Shown here in pieces: positions 18,795 to 27,995 of a DNA stretch of 64,000 bases. The DNA lies in contig NZ_CP067019.1 in NCBI RefSeq assembly GCF_016599715.1, positions 62,001 to 126,000 of the forward strand. Direction: 5' to 3'. Source of the DNA: Acinetobacter sp. CS-2. Its GTDB lineage: Bacteria > Pseudomonadota > Gammaproteobacteria > Pseudomonadales > Moraxellaceae. The notes below the pieces were generated by a model. That model was not told where the DNA came from, did not search any database, and was given only the letters and a program-made list of their open reading frames with translations. How positions within the stretch are numbered: position 1 is the stretch's first letter; each line of letters begins with the position of its first letter. Made by a program: the position numbers and the translations under genes.

Positions 18795-19443
18795 GCTCTA
18801 TGCAATTTATGGCGCTTCAGGCTGCGGGCGCAGTTTAATGCCTGTTGCACGTCAGCAATTAGTACGTGAAAGCGATGCTTCAGAAATCGTATTTATTGAT
18901 GATGCCTTGGAATCGGTTGCAGACGTAAATGGTCATCGTGCCATAAATTACCTCACATTTTTAAACGAAACGGCTTCAGAAAAATACGTGCAAATTGCGA
19001 TTGCCAATAGTCATGTACGAGAAAAGATCGCTCAGCGTTTAAAGATGGATGGCATTCAGCTTTGGTCGATCATCGCGGACCATGTGGTTTTAATGGATCA
19101 AATAGAGCTCGATGAAGGCTCTGCTTTAAGTCCATTTGTCACCATTGGCTCAAATGTCAGAATCGGTAAGTGTTTTCAAGCCAATTTATACAGTTATGTC
19201 GAGCATGATTGCGTGATTGGGGATTTCGTTACTTTTGCACCAGGCATAAAATGCAACGGCAATATTCATATTCACGACCATGCCTATATTGGCGCAGGTG
19301 CCATGATTAAGCAGGGCACCCCCGATCGGCCTTTAGTGATTGGCAAAGGTGCGATTGTCGGCATGGGTGCCGTGGTCACCAAAAGTGTCCCTGCAGGCGC
19401 AACAGTGGTGGGAAATCCTGCCCGTATTGTGACGAAAAAATAG
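18787..19443 (+). CDS. PglD-like UDP-amino-sugar N-acetyltransferase
   Basis: 218-aa protein. The N-terminal Rossmann-like sugar-nucleotide domain (YAIYGASGCGRSLMPVAR) precedes a left-handed beta-helix with hexapeptide repeats. The likely catalytic His is in YSYVEHDCVIGDFV near residue 140, and the C-terminus has AGATVVGNPARIV. It acetylates the 4-amino group of UDP-4-amino-4,6-dideoxy-GlcNAc using acetyl-CoA. It overlaps the initiating transferase by 8 bp and belongs with the aminotransferase and dehydratase that follow (weeI-like). Confidence 0.88.
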   Translation: MTKLYAIYGASGCGRSLMPVARQQLVRESDASEIVFIDDALESVADVNGHRAINYLTFLNETASEKYVQIAIANSHVREKIAQRLKMDGIQLWSIIADHVVLMDQIELDEGSALSPFVTIGSNVRIGKCFQANLYSYVEHDCVIGDFVTFAPGIKCNGNIHIHDHAYIGAGAMIKQGTPDRPLVIGKGAIVGMGAVVTKSVPAGATVVGNPARIVTKK

Positions 19444-19478
19444 ATTTTTAAACTCGATTTTGGGACTAGGAAAACTCC

Positions 19479-20648
19479 ATGTTAAACAGTGCATTTGAAC
19501 CTTGGCCAAGCTTTACTCAAGCAGAAGCCGATGCGGTATCAAAAGTCCTTTTATCCAATAAAGTGAATTATTGGACAGGACAAGAGTGCCGTGAGTTTGA
19601 AAAGGAATTTGCAGCATTTGCACAGACGCAGTATGCCGTCGCTGTGGCCAATGGTACAGTCGCACTGGATGTAGCATTAAAAGCCTTAGGTATTGGTGCA
19701 GGCGATGATGTGATTGTCACTTCACGGACGTTCTTGGCTTCAGCAAGCTCGATTGTGACTGCAGGCGCCAATCCTATTTTCGCTGATGTAGAGCTGGATT
19801 CACAAAATATCTCACGCCGTACCATTGAAGCAGTGATCACGCCAAATACCAAAGCGATTATTTGTGTACATTTGGCAGGTTGGATGTGTGATATGGATCC
19901 GATCATGCAATTGGCTGAGGAAAAAGGCATCTTCGTGATTGAGGATTGTGCTCAAGCACATGGCGCAAAGTACAAAGGCAAATCGGCAGGTTCAATCGGT
20001 CATATTGGTGCATGGTCATTCTGCCAAGACAAAATTATGACTACAGGTGGTGAAGGCGGCATGGTCACCACCAATGATGAAGATCTGTGGAAAAAAATGT
20101 GGTCGTATAAAGATCACGGAAAAAATTATGACAGCGTCTACAACACTCAGCATCCGCCGGGATTCCGTTGGCTGCATGACTCATTTGGTACCAACTGGCG
20201 CATGATGGAAATGCAGGCGGTCATTGGTCGTCTGCAACTCAAACAAATGCCCGAATGGACTGCAAAACGTAATGCTAATATGGCGCGCATCCAAGCCGCT
20301 TTTGAAAATAGCCCCTATTTTACTGTAGTTAAACCCTCTAGCGACTATGTACATGCAGCCTATAAATGCTATGTGCAAGTGAATACTTCAGCCTTGCCTG
20401 AAGATTGGTCGCGTGACCGCATCATGGCAGAAATCAATGCATTGAATGTGCCTTGTTTTAGCGGCTCGTGTTCAGAAGTGTATTTAGAAAAAGCATTTGA
20501 TGGTACGCCTTGGCGTCCTGCACATTCTTTGCCGCAAGCTAAACAGCTTGGTGCATCAAGCTTAATGTTCCTTGTACACCCAACATTGTCTGAGCACAGC
20601 CTGCAGAAAACCGTGGATGCGATCCAAGCGGTGATAGCAAAAATCTAA
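19479..20648 (+). CDS. DegT/DnrJ/EryC1/StrS-family sugar aminotransferase (PglE-like)
   Basis: 389-aa PLP-dependent enzyme. It has NKVNYWTGQECREFE at the N-terminus, ANGTVALDVALKALGIGAGD near residue 60, VIEDCAQAHGA near 155, and SFCQDKIMTTGGEGGM near 187, where the PLP Lys is the K of QDKIMTT. It transfers an amino group from glutamate to C4 of the UDP-4-keto-6-deoxy-GlcNAc made by the next gene. It is the middle step of the QuiNAc4NAc/diNAcBac branch (weeJ-like). Confidence 0.9.
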   Translation: MLNSAFEPWPSFTQAEADAVSKVLLSNKVNYWTGQECREFEKEFAAFAQTQYAVAVANGTVALDVALKALGIGAGDDVIVTSRTFLASASSIVTAGANPIFADVELDSQNISRRTIEAVITPNTKAIICVHLAGWMCDMDPIMQLAEEKGIFVIEDCAQAHGAKYKGKSAGSIGHIGAWSFCQDKIMTTGGEGGMVTTNDEDLWKKMWSYKDHGKNYDSVYNTQHPPGFRWLHDSFGTNWRMMEMQAVIGRLQLKQMPEWTAKRNANMARIQAAFENSPYFTVVKPSSDYVHAAYKCYVQVNTSALPEDWSRDRIMAEINALNVPCFSGSCSEVYLEKAFDGTPWRPAHSLPQAKQLGASSLMFLVHPTLSEHSLQKTVDAIQAVIAKI

Positions 20649-20656
20649 ACCTGAAA

Positions 20657-20677
20657 AGAGCGTATAATATGCGCTCT
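20657..20677 (+). promoter_or_regulatory. palindrome enclosing a TATAAT -10 box before gdr
   Basis: AGAGCG (20657-20662) and CGCTCT (20672-20677) are inverted repeats around TATAATATG, so a consensus -10 box (20663-20668) sits in the loop. No T tract follows, so it is not a normal terminator. It could be an internal promoter with an overlapping operator, driving gdr and the genes after it. Confidence 0.4.
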
Positions 20678-20709
20678 CATTCGCTTTATTGACCCTATTT
20701 GAGCATCTT

Positions 20710-22554
20710 GTGAAAGACTTTATCCGTTCTATAGCATCATTACCGCGTCGCCAAAAACAAATCGTTTTGGTGCTGATGGATATTTGTGTTTTACCGTTAA
20801 TGATGTGGCTTGCTTATGCCATACGTTTGGCACGTCCCAATGTTCAGGTCATGCAAGGGCTGGATGCTTGGTATATTTATGTCGGTATTTTTGGCATTGC
20901 TATTTTTGCCTTACTCGGCATTTATAGCGCGATTGTACGCTCCTTCAATGAAGACTATTTGCTACGGATCTCGATTGCGACATTTATTCAAATTGTTGGG
21001 TTATATGCGGTTAAGAAACTTGGTTTAGCCTTTATTCCTATGAGTATTCCGCTCATGTATGGCTTTATGCTGTTTTCATACATGTGGTGGAGCCGTGCCG
21101 TCATTCGCTACGCTACTCTTAAAACTTTTGCCAAAAAGCAAAGCCGTAAACGTGTGGCAATTTATGGCGCAGGGCTGGCAGGACAACAAATTGCAGCAGC
21201 TTTAAACCGCTCAGATGATTATTTGCCCGTGTGTTTTATTGACGATAAGCGCTCCTTACAAGGTCAGTCACTGAGTGGTTTAAAAATTTATTCACCCAAA
21301 AAAGCGCAAGCAAAACTTGGAAAATTTGGCATTGAAGAAGTATTACTTGCCATGCCTTCCGTTGGTCGTGCACGGAAAAAAGAGATTATTGAGTCTTTTG
21401 ATACGGCAGATGTCAAAATTATGGAACTGCCAGGGGTAACCCAACTGGTCGATGGTAAGGTTAAAGTTTCAGATATCCGTGAAGTGGATATTATCGACCT
21501 ATTGGGGCGTGATCCTGTACCGCCGAAACCTGAACTGTTAGAAAAAAATATTAAAAATAAAGTGGTCATGGTGACAGGGGCGGGCGGTTCGATTGGCTCG
21601 GAGTTATGCCGTCAGATTGTGAAGCATCAGCCGAAAATGCTCGTGTTGTTTGAAATGTCTGAATTTGCTTTGTATTCAATCGACCGCGAATTGCAGGCTT
21701 CTGATATACAAATTATTCCAGTGCTAGGTTCTGTCACCAATCAGCAAAAATTAGAACGTATTATTCAAGAATACAAAGTGCAAACGATTTATCACGCTGC
21801 AGCTTATAAACATGTACCACTTGTTGAAGCAAACCCATTTGAAGGTATTTATAATACCTCCATTGGTACACAGCGTAGTGTAGATGCAGCGGTAAAACAA
21901 AATGTTGAAACCTTCGTTTTAATTTCTACAGATAAAGCGGTACGTCCAACCAATGTCATGGGCGCGTCTAAACGTATGGCAGAATTGTATTGTCAGGGTC
22001 TAGCGTCGACGAATCCAAAAACGCAAATTAGTATTGTGCGCTTTGGCAATGTACTTGGTTCGTCAGGTTCTGTCGTCCCTTTGTTTAAAAAGCAGATTGC
22101 TCAAGGCGGGCCTGTTACAGTAACGCACCCAGAAGTAACGCGTTATTTTATGACCATTCCTGAGGCAGCGCAGCTTGTGATTCAGGCAGGTGCGATGGGG
22201 ACTGGCGGTGATGTATTTTTATTGGATATGGGCGAGTCAGTTAAAATAGTAGACTTAGCTAAACAAATGATTCGTTTGAGTGGTTTTCGAGCTATAGATG
22301 AAAATGGTATAGGTGATATTGAGATACAATTTACAGGTCTACGTCCGGGTGAAAAGTTATATGAAGAGTTGTTAATTGATGCTGAAAATGCTGAAAAAAC
22401 GGATCATGAAAGGATATTAAAGTCTTTCGAGAAGTTTTTTACCTATGCTGAAATGCATGACACTTTTATTCAGTTTGAAAAATACTCTCAACATGAAAAT
22501 TTGAGTGACTTGTTTGGTCGATTGAAACACTATGTTGATGGGTTTAGAAATTAA
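20710..22554 (+). CDS. gdr: UDP-GlcNAc 4,6-dehydratase, membrane-bound PglF/WbpM type
   Basis: About 614 aa. Four membrane helices (residues about 20-130) lead into a first Rossmann domain (VAIYGAGLAGQQIA) and then the catalytic SDR domain: VTGAGGSIGSEL near 290, the STDKAVRPTNVMGASKRM segment holding the catalytic residues near 420, and RFGNVLGSSGSVVPLF. It converts UDP-GlcNAc to UDP-4-keto-6-deoxy-GlcNAc, the first step of the diamino-sugar branch (weeK-like). I favour the GTG at 20710; a TTG at 20689 adds 7 residues. From about 22230 to the end the DNA becomes visibly A+T-rich, suggesting a recombination joint inside the gene. Confidence 0.92.
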   Translation: MKDFIRSIASLPRRQKQIVLVLMDICVLPLMMWLAYAIRLARPNVQVMQGLDAWYIYVGIFGIAIFALLGIYSAIVRSFNEDYLLRISIATFIQIVGLYAVKKLGLAFIPMSIPLMYGFMLFSYMWWSRAVIRYATLKTFAKKQSRKRVAIYGAGLAGQQIAAALNRSDDYLPVCFIDDKRSLQGQSLSGLKIYSPKKAQAKLGKFGIEEVLLAMPSVGRARKKEIIESFDTADVKIMELPGVTQLVDGKVKVSDIREVDIIDLLGRDPVPPKPELLEKNIKNKVVMVTGAGGSIGSELCRQIVKHQPKMLVLFEMSEFALYSIDRELQASDIQIIPVLGSVTNQQKLERIIQEYKVQTIYHAAAYKHVPLVEANPFEGIYNTSIGTQRSVDAAVKQNVETFVLISTDKAVRPTNVMGASKRMAELYCQGLASTNPKTQISIVRFGNVLGSSGSVVPLFKKQIAQGGPVTVTHPEVTRYFMTIPEAAQLVIQAGAMGTGGDVFLLDMGESVKIVDLAKQMIRLSGFRAIDENGIGDIEIQFTGLRPGEKLYEELLIDAENAEKTDHERILKSFEKFFTYAEMHDTFIQFEKYSQHENLSDLFGRLKHYVDGFRN

Positions 22555-22603
22555 TATGAATTTTATGAAAAAATAGCCCTTTATTAGATGCAGAACATAA
22601 ATA

Positions 22604-23881
22604 ATGTCAAAAAAAATATTTTCTAACTCGCTTTGGATGATGTCTGAAAAGTTGGTCTCGATATTTGGTCTTATATTTGTGACTTCATTTGTAGCTAAAT
22701 ATATTGGACCAGAAAATTTTGGAAAGTTAACTTTCGCTAGTTCGATTTTTGCAATTATTCAAACGATTGCAATGTTTGGTTCAGAAAATATTATTTTTCA
22801 AAAGACAGCTAAAAATCGACGGCTAGGTGAATATATTATTGATTCAACTAAAATTATTCGTGATTTTATGTATGTTTCTTTATCTTTGCTTACTTTAGTT
22901 TATATTTATTTTTTTGCTGATCAGCTTACGTTTATTTTTTCTGTCGCTACGAGTATTGCGATATATTTTGCAGTTCATGATGTATACATCATTTACTTTA
23001 ATGCTATTTTGCAATCTAAGGTTAATGCATATTGTAATATTTTTGCTCTAATGATCTCTTTGCTTGTGCGCTATTGTATTGCAAAATTTCAACTTACTGT
23101 TGAACTGTTAAGTGTACCGATTATTCTAATTACTATAGTACCTTTTTTTATTCGAAAATATTTATTTAATAAAGTTAAATTGGAAAAAGGTCATGTTACA
23201 AAAGAGCGAGTAAATAGATATCGTAAATTTATGCTTAGTATTGGTCGTAAACTTATTTTTTACTCTTTGTCAGTTGCAGTATTTACAAAGACATCACAGT
23301 TATTCCTTGGTCTGAAATCTCAGTATGACCTTGGGATTTATACTGTAGCAATGACTCTGGGTAATAGTTTTTACTTTGTGCTCGTTGCTATTATTTCATC
23401 TTATTTTACTCAAATTTATATAGAAAAAGACTTCGAGCAAAGCCAAAAAATGGTTGCAAAACTGAGTGTAATGATTGTTGCTATTTGCTTTGCAGTAATG
23501 GCTTTTTTTGGTGTGACAGGACATTATATTGTTCAGTGGCTATATGGGGCTGAGTATGCAAGTGTTGATGAAATTTTACTGTTTACTGTAGTGGTTACGC
23601 TATTTTCGGGTTTATCTACTGTCGCAGAAAAGTATTTATTGAAATTTAATGCATATGATTATTTAAAGAAAAAGACACTATATCTAGTTACTTTTAATCT
23701 TGTTCTAACAGCGCTATTTGTTCATTTATGGGGTCTAAAAGGAGCGATTACAGCGATTTTAATTACAGAAATTATGTCTTTTACTGTATTTAATTATTTT
23801 TATAAAAAAGGAATTATTTTCGATACTCAAAAACGAATGTTCCTTTTATCAACTTATAGGAAGAACACTTGCAATGACTAA
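22604..23881 (+). CDS. wzx: Wzx-type oligosaccharide flippase (second copy)
   Basis: 425-aa protein with about 12-14 hydrophobic helices. The N-terminus NSLWMMSEKLVSIFGLIFV and YIGPENFGKLTFASS is typical of polysaccharide-specific MATE-fold flippases. It is not closely similar to the flippase at 11.6 kb. It begins module 2, which is far richer in A+T than module 1. Its end overlaps the GT2 gene by 8 bp. It should flip the repeat unit polymerised by the Wzy encoded at 25.9 kb. Confidence 0.88.
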   Translation: MSKKIFSNSLWMMSEKLVSIFGLIFVTSFVAKYIGPENFGKLTFASSIFAIIQTIAMFGSENIIFQKTAKNRRLGEYIIDSTKIIRDFMYVSLSLLTLVYIYFFADQLTFIFSVATSIAIYFAVHDVYIIYFNAILQSKVNAYCNIFALMISLLVRYCIAKFQLTVELLSVPIILITIVPFFIRKYLFNKVKLEKGHVTKERVNRYRKFMLSIGRKLIFYSLSVAVFTKTSQLFLGLKSQYDLGIYTVAMTLGNSFYFVLVAIISSYFTQIYIEKDFEQSQKMVAKLSVMIVAICFAVMAFFGVTGHYIVQWLYGAEYASVDEILLFTVVVTLFSGLSTVAEKYLLKFNAYDYLKKKTLYLVTFNLVLTALFVHLWGLKGAITAILITEIMSFTVFNYFYKKGIIFDTQKRMFLLSTYRKNTCND

Positions 23882-24836
23882 GCTAAGTCTAATCATTCCA
23901 ATTTATAAAGTGGAAAACTACATCATAGAGTGCTTAGAGAGTGTGTGCTGCCAATTAGTTGAGGGCCTTGAAGTAATCTTGGTTAACGATGGAACACCTG
24001 ACAGCTCTATGTTAATGGCTCGCAAGTATATATCTGAGAAATATGCTCACTTAGTAAATCAGTTTGTTTTTATTGATCAAGAGAATCAAGGTTTAAGTGG
24101 TGCAAGAAATACAGGTATTCAAGAAGCAAAAGGTAAATATTTAATGTTTCTAGATTCGGATGATATTCTTGAAGAGGAGTGCGTATCTAAAGTATTTAAA
24201 ATTTTAGAAGAAAATGAAGTAGATCTTATTCAATTTAAAGCGTATCGATTCAAAGACTCCTCAAAAGAAAAAGTAAACTTTATGCCTGATAGTCCTTTTA
24301 TTGGTAATTGTTTGATAAATGATGATATTTTAAAATTTGTATTTAATACTTCAAATTGGTTCTCTTGGTTGCGGGTTTATCATAAAAAATTATTTAAAGA
24401 ACGCGAATTTCCTATTCGTAAATTTTATGAAGATGCTTATACGACACCATTTATATTTTTAGATTCTAAAAGTATTTTTTTTAGTAATGAATATTTATTA
24501 GGATATAGATTTAATGATCAAGGGATTACTGCAAAAATTACGGAAAAAAGCTTAGATGATTTAAAAGGTATTGCTGAGTTATTTACTAATAATATTCCTA
24601 AATGTAGCTATTTTAATTTGAGTTTAATTTCTATCAGTCAATACTATATTACACAAAGCTTAAAATCTGAGGGCATTTTTCAAGCAAGACAACGTTGGTC
24701 CGAACTAAAGAAAATGATCAACGGAAGTGAGTTTAATGAAAAATCACTTAAAAATCGAGGGAATAAGTTATTTTATCAGTTCGGTGTTGTTTTTCTTGTT
24801 TTAGAACAAGTATTGTTAAAGCTTAAGGTTAAATAA
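23874..24836 (+). CDS. GT2-family (GT-A) glycosyltransferase
   Basis: 320-aa enzyme with the canonical start LSLIIPIYKVENYIIECLES. It has VILVNDGTPDSS near residue 40, the ENQGLSGARNTGI segment near 75, and the metal-binding DxD in YLMFLDSDDIL near 95. It transfers a sugar from a nucleotide donor to the growing lipid-linked unit. It overlaps wzx by 8 bp and the next gene by 1 bp. Confidence 0.9.
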   Translation: MTKLSLIIPIYKVENYIIECLESVCCQLVEGLEVILVNDGTPDSSMLMARKYISEKYAHLVNQFVFIDQENQGLSGARNTGIQEAKGKYLMFLDSDDILEEECVSKVFKILEENEVDLIQFKAYRFKDSSKEKVNFMPDSPFIGNCLINDDILKFVFNTSNWFSWLRVYHKKLFKEREFPIRKFYEDAYTTPFIFLDSKSIFFSNEYLLGYRFNDQGITAKITEKSLDDLKGIAELFTNNIPKCSYFNLSLISISQYYITQSLKSEGIFQARQRWSELKKMINGSEFNEKSLKNRGNKLFYQFGVVFLVLEQVLLKLKVK

Positions 24837-25915
24837 TGGGTAATATCTGCTTTTTAATAGGAAATATTGATCATTCAGGTGGTACTGAACGAGTAACAAC
24901 AATTATTGCAAATGAATTTGCTCAAAAAAATTTTCAAGTTCATATCTTATCCCTCAGTAGTAATGATATTCCTTTTTTTGAACAACATGAAAATATTAAG
25001 AATAGTAGTTTGTTCAATACTAATATTTCAATGCGCCGTCATTTATTGACTGTGATTTCAAGAATTAGGAAGTATTTAATTGAACATCAAATTGATACGC
25101 TAATAGTGGTAGATAGTATCAGTTGTGTTTTTACTGTTCCTGCATGTTTTGGATTGAAGATCAATCATATTTGTTGGGAGCATTTTAATTTCAAAGTTAA
25201 TTTGGGATCACGTTTTCGCAATTTAGGTCGTTGGATGGCTGCGAAATGGTGTTCTAGAATAGTGACGTTGACTGAGCGGGATAAAATTTTTTGGGTTGAA
25301 CAATATCCAAATATTAAAGAAAAAATCTCTGTTATCGCAAATCCGAGTCTTTTTCAAAATCTAGACCATCAGCCCTCATTGGAAAATAGGACTGTATTGG
25401 CAGTGGGGCGTTTAGATTATATTAAAGGATTCGATTTGTTGTTAGAGGCGTGGGCGCTTGTCTGCAAAAAAATTGATGAAAGATGGATGTTAAACATAGT
25501 TGGTGGTGGGCAAGAAGAGGCTAATTTAAAGCAGCTCACACAGGATCTAAATATTGAATCAAGAGTGATTTTTTCTGGGCAGCAAAAAAATGTTGATCCA
25601 TTTTATAAAAATGCTTCTATATACTGTTTGAGTTCTAGGAATGAAGGTTTTCCTATGGTTTTATTGGAGGCGCAAAGCTATGGTTTACCTATAGTCGCTT
25701 TTGATTGTGATACAGGGCCTGCTGAAATAGTCTTAAATGGAAAAAATGGTTATTTGTGTAAACTAAGTCAGATATCTGATTTTTCTGTTGCAATATTAGA
25801 TGTAATATCAACTAAAGATAAATATGAAAATTTCGTGAAATCAGCTTTCCTGAATAGTAAAAAATTTAGAATTGAAGCTATTACTGAAAAATGGCAGGAT
25901 ATATTGAGTGATTAA
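24836..25915 (+). CDS. GT4-family glycosyltransferase
   Basis: 359-aa GT-B enzyme. It starts MGNICFLIGNIDHSGGTERV. The donor domain has AVGRLDYIKGFDLLLEAW near residue 187 and the E-x7-E motif NEGFPMVLLEAQSYG near residue 270, followed by FDCDTGPAEIV, as in the GalNAc/Gal transferases of this family. The A+T-rich codon use matches its module 2 neighbours. It overlaps the polymerase gene by 8 bp. Confidence 0.87.
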   Translation: MGNICFLIGNIDHSGGTERVTTIIANEFAQKNFQVHILSLSSNDIPFFEQHENIKNSSLFNTNISMRRHLLTVISRIRKYLIEHQIDTLIVVDSISCVFTVPACFGLKINHICWEHFNFKVNLGSRFRNLGRWMAAKWCSRIVTLTERDKIFWVEQYPNIKEKISVIANPSLFQNLDHQPSLENRTVLAVGRLDYIKGFDLLLEAWALVCKKIDERWMLNIVGGGQEEANLKQLTQDLNIESRVIFSGQQKNVDPFYKNASIYCLSSRNEGFPMVLLEAQSYGLPIVAFDCDTGPAEIVLNGKNGYLCKLSQISDFSVAILDVISTKDKYENFVKSAFLNSKKFRIEAITEKWQDILSD

Positions 25916-26897
25916 TTTAATTATTAATAGACGAAAACTTTACTCGCTATTAGCTTTTCCTCTGGCATTAATAATTGTCAGTATTCCCTGGTTAAGTAAC
26001 TATTCTGGATATAGAGATATAGATGCATTTACGTATGTGAATTTACTTGATTTAGGTATGTATGATGAATCTTTAAAATATAGTTTCTCAAATATTATTT
26101 CATATGTGAAAAATGAGTGGGTTTGGGGCTTTTTTGTAACATTTTTAAGTGCGATAGGTTTGTCATCAAAATTTATTTTTTTTACTTTCATCCCGTTTTT
26201 AATTTATTTTATTTTAGTCCGAATTTTAATATTTAAAACTAATATTTATTATTGTATTTTTTTGATACACCCATTATTGATTCTATTTAACTTTAGTCAG
26301 CTTCGTTTAGCACTGGCAATATCATTGTTTTTTTATGCATATTACTTTTTTAGGAAAAATTTAGCTGTTTTCTTTATTTTAACTTTAATTTGTATATTTA
26401 TGCATACATCAATGGTGTTATTTGTATCGGTATTTTATTTTATTAGTATTTTACTGGATAGAATTAATAGGATTGATGTTAAACTGGTTTCTTTAGTTTT
26501 ATTTGGTTTTTTGCTCGCATTTTTAACCGGTCCATTTATTTCAGTGATTTTGGGAGCAATTGGCGATAACCGTCGTTCAGAAATTTATTCAAGTAATGAG
26601 TGGAACTCTTCCTATTTATCATCAGTATATTGGTTGTCTTTATTGATGGTTTTTTTTGTTGATGTTTATAAAAGAAAAATTATTAGTTTTGAGGTTGCGG
26701 CTAGTATTGTTTTTATTTCACTAGTCATAATTAGTCCATTTTTTACAGGCGGTTACCCATATAGGTTTTTAACGGCAGTTTTAATTTTGATTATTATTGC
26801 TATTTCTCAGTTGAGTTTGAAAAATAGGATCTTGGCAAGCTCTTTGTTAATGATCAGTTTTATTCAACAGTCAATAACAATTATGCATTGGATTTAA
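25908..26897 (+). CDS. wzy: EpsG-family polysaccharide polymerase, probable Wzy
   Basis: 329-aa integral membrane protein with about 9-10 hydrophobic helices. An early GYRDIDAFTY segment and the RLALAISLFFYAYYFFRKN region are EpsG-like. Charged loop residues (GDNRRSEIYSSNEW) may form the active site. It is the only recognisable polymerase in the whole locus. It would join repeat units in the periplasm, with chain length set by Wzc. Low sequence conservation is normal for Wzy, so the call rests on topology, motif and context. Confidence 0.8.
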   Translation: MINLIINRRKLYSLLAFPLALIIVSIPWLSNYSGYRDIDAFTYVNLLDLGMYDESLKYSFSNIISYVKNEWVWGFFVTFLSAIGLSSKFIFFTFIPFLIYFILVRILIFKTNIYYCIFLIHPLLILFNFSQLRLALAISLFFYAYYFFRKNLAVFFILTLICIFMHTSMVLFVSVFYFISILLDRINRIDVKLVSLVLFGFLLAFLTGPFISVILGAIGDNRRSEIYSSNEWNSSYLSSVYWLSLLMVFFVDVYKRKIISFEVAASIVFISLVIISPFFTGGYPYRFLTAVLILIIIAISQLSLKNRILASSLLMISFIQQSITIMHWI

Positions 26898-26900
26898 TTA

Positions 26901-27995
26901 ATGAAAATCCTATATTTAATTACAGGCCTAGGCGGTGGCGGCGCAGAAAAAGTTGTGGCTGACCTTGCAAACCAAATGTTCCAAAGTGGGCATCAAGTTA
27001 AAATTGCCTATTTAAAAGGTGAGGTCGTTGTACGACCTAAAAGTAATGAAATAGAATTGGTTTATTTAGGATTAGAGTCTCTTAAACAATCTACTTCTGC
27101 GTATAAAAAATATAAAAATCTTTTGCAGACTTTTAAACCGCATGTAGTGCATGCACATATGGTTCATGCCAATATTTTTGCACGTTTATCTCGTATCTTT
27201 CTCCCGATTCCAAAGTTAATTTGCACTGCGCACAGTAATAATGAGGGAGGAAAAGCCCGAATGTTAGCGTATAGGGCCACACATTATTTATCAGACTTGA
27301 CAACAAATGTAAGTCAATCTGCATCTGACAGTTTTGAGACGCTTGGCGCAGTTCCAAAAAATGGCATAACAACAATTTATAATGGAATTGATTTAGAGCG
27401 ATTTCAACGGAATGAACAAGCAAATCTGGAAGTGCGTTTAGCCCTTGGACTATCTGACAATGATTTAATGCTGTTGGCTGTAGGGCGATTACACGAAGCA
27501 AAAGATTATCCCAATTTATTTCATGCTATTGAAATCTTATTGAAACAAGATGATGAGCATAAAAACATCTATTTATTTGTAGTTGGCGATGGTGATTTAA
27601 GATCGGAATTAGAACATCTCATTACTGAAAAAAAACTAAGTACTCAAGTTCACTTACTTGGAAGAAGAAATGATATTCCACAATTAATGTCAGCTGCTGA
27701 TTTATTTATTCTTTCTTCTTCTTTCGAAGGCTTTGGTTTAGTTGTGGCTGAAGCAATGGCGTGTCAAACTTACGTTGTTGCAACTGACTGTGGTGGAGTG
27801 AAAGAAGTGATGGGGGATACAGGAATATTAGTTCAACCTCAAAATAGCTTAGATCTGGCTCAAGCTTTGATGCGAGCAATTAATCTGTCTGACGTAGAAG
27901 TTATTCAAAATAATATGAAAGCGGTTATGCATGTAAGCAAAAATTTTGATTTAAAAATTATTGTGACGAAGTGGTTAGAAATATATGCAAAATAA
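26901..27995 (+). CDS. GT4-family glycosyltransferase
   Basis: 364-aa GT-B enzyme. The acceptor loop YLITGLGGGGAEKVV is at the N-terminus, HAHMVHANIFARL is near residue 80, the donor domain starts LLAVGRLHEAKDYPNLFHAI near 190, and the E-x7-E motif FEGFGLVVAEAMAC is near 275. It adds one residue of the module 2 repeat unit. Its end overlaps the next gene by 11 bp. Confidence 0.87.
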   Translation: MKILYLITGLGGGGAEKVVADLANQMFQSGHQVKIAYLKGEVVVRPKSNEIELVYLGLESLKQSTSAYKKYKNLLQTFKPHVVHAHMVHANIFARLSRIFLPIPKLICTAHSNNEGGKARMLAYRATHYLSDLTTNVSQSASDSFETLGAVPKNGITTIYNGIDLERFQRNEQANLEVRLALGLSDNDLMLLAVGRLHEAKDYPNLFHAIEILLKQDDEHKNIYLFVVGDGDLRSELEHLITEKKLSTQVHLLGRRNDIPQLMSAADLFILSSSFEGFGLVVAEAMACQTYVVATDCGGVKEVMGDTGILVQPQNSLDLAQALMRAINLSDVEVIQNNMKAVMHVSKNFDLKIIVTKWLEIYAK

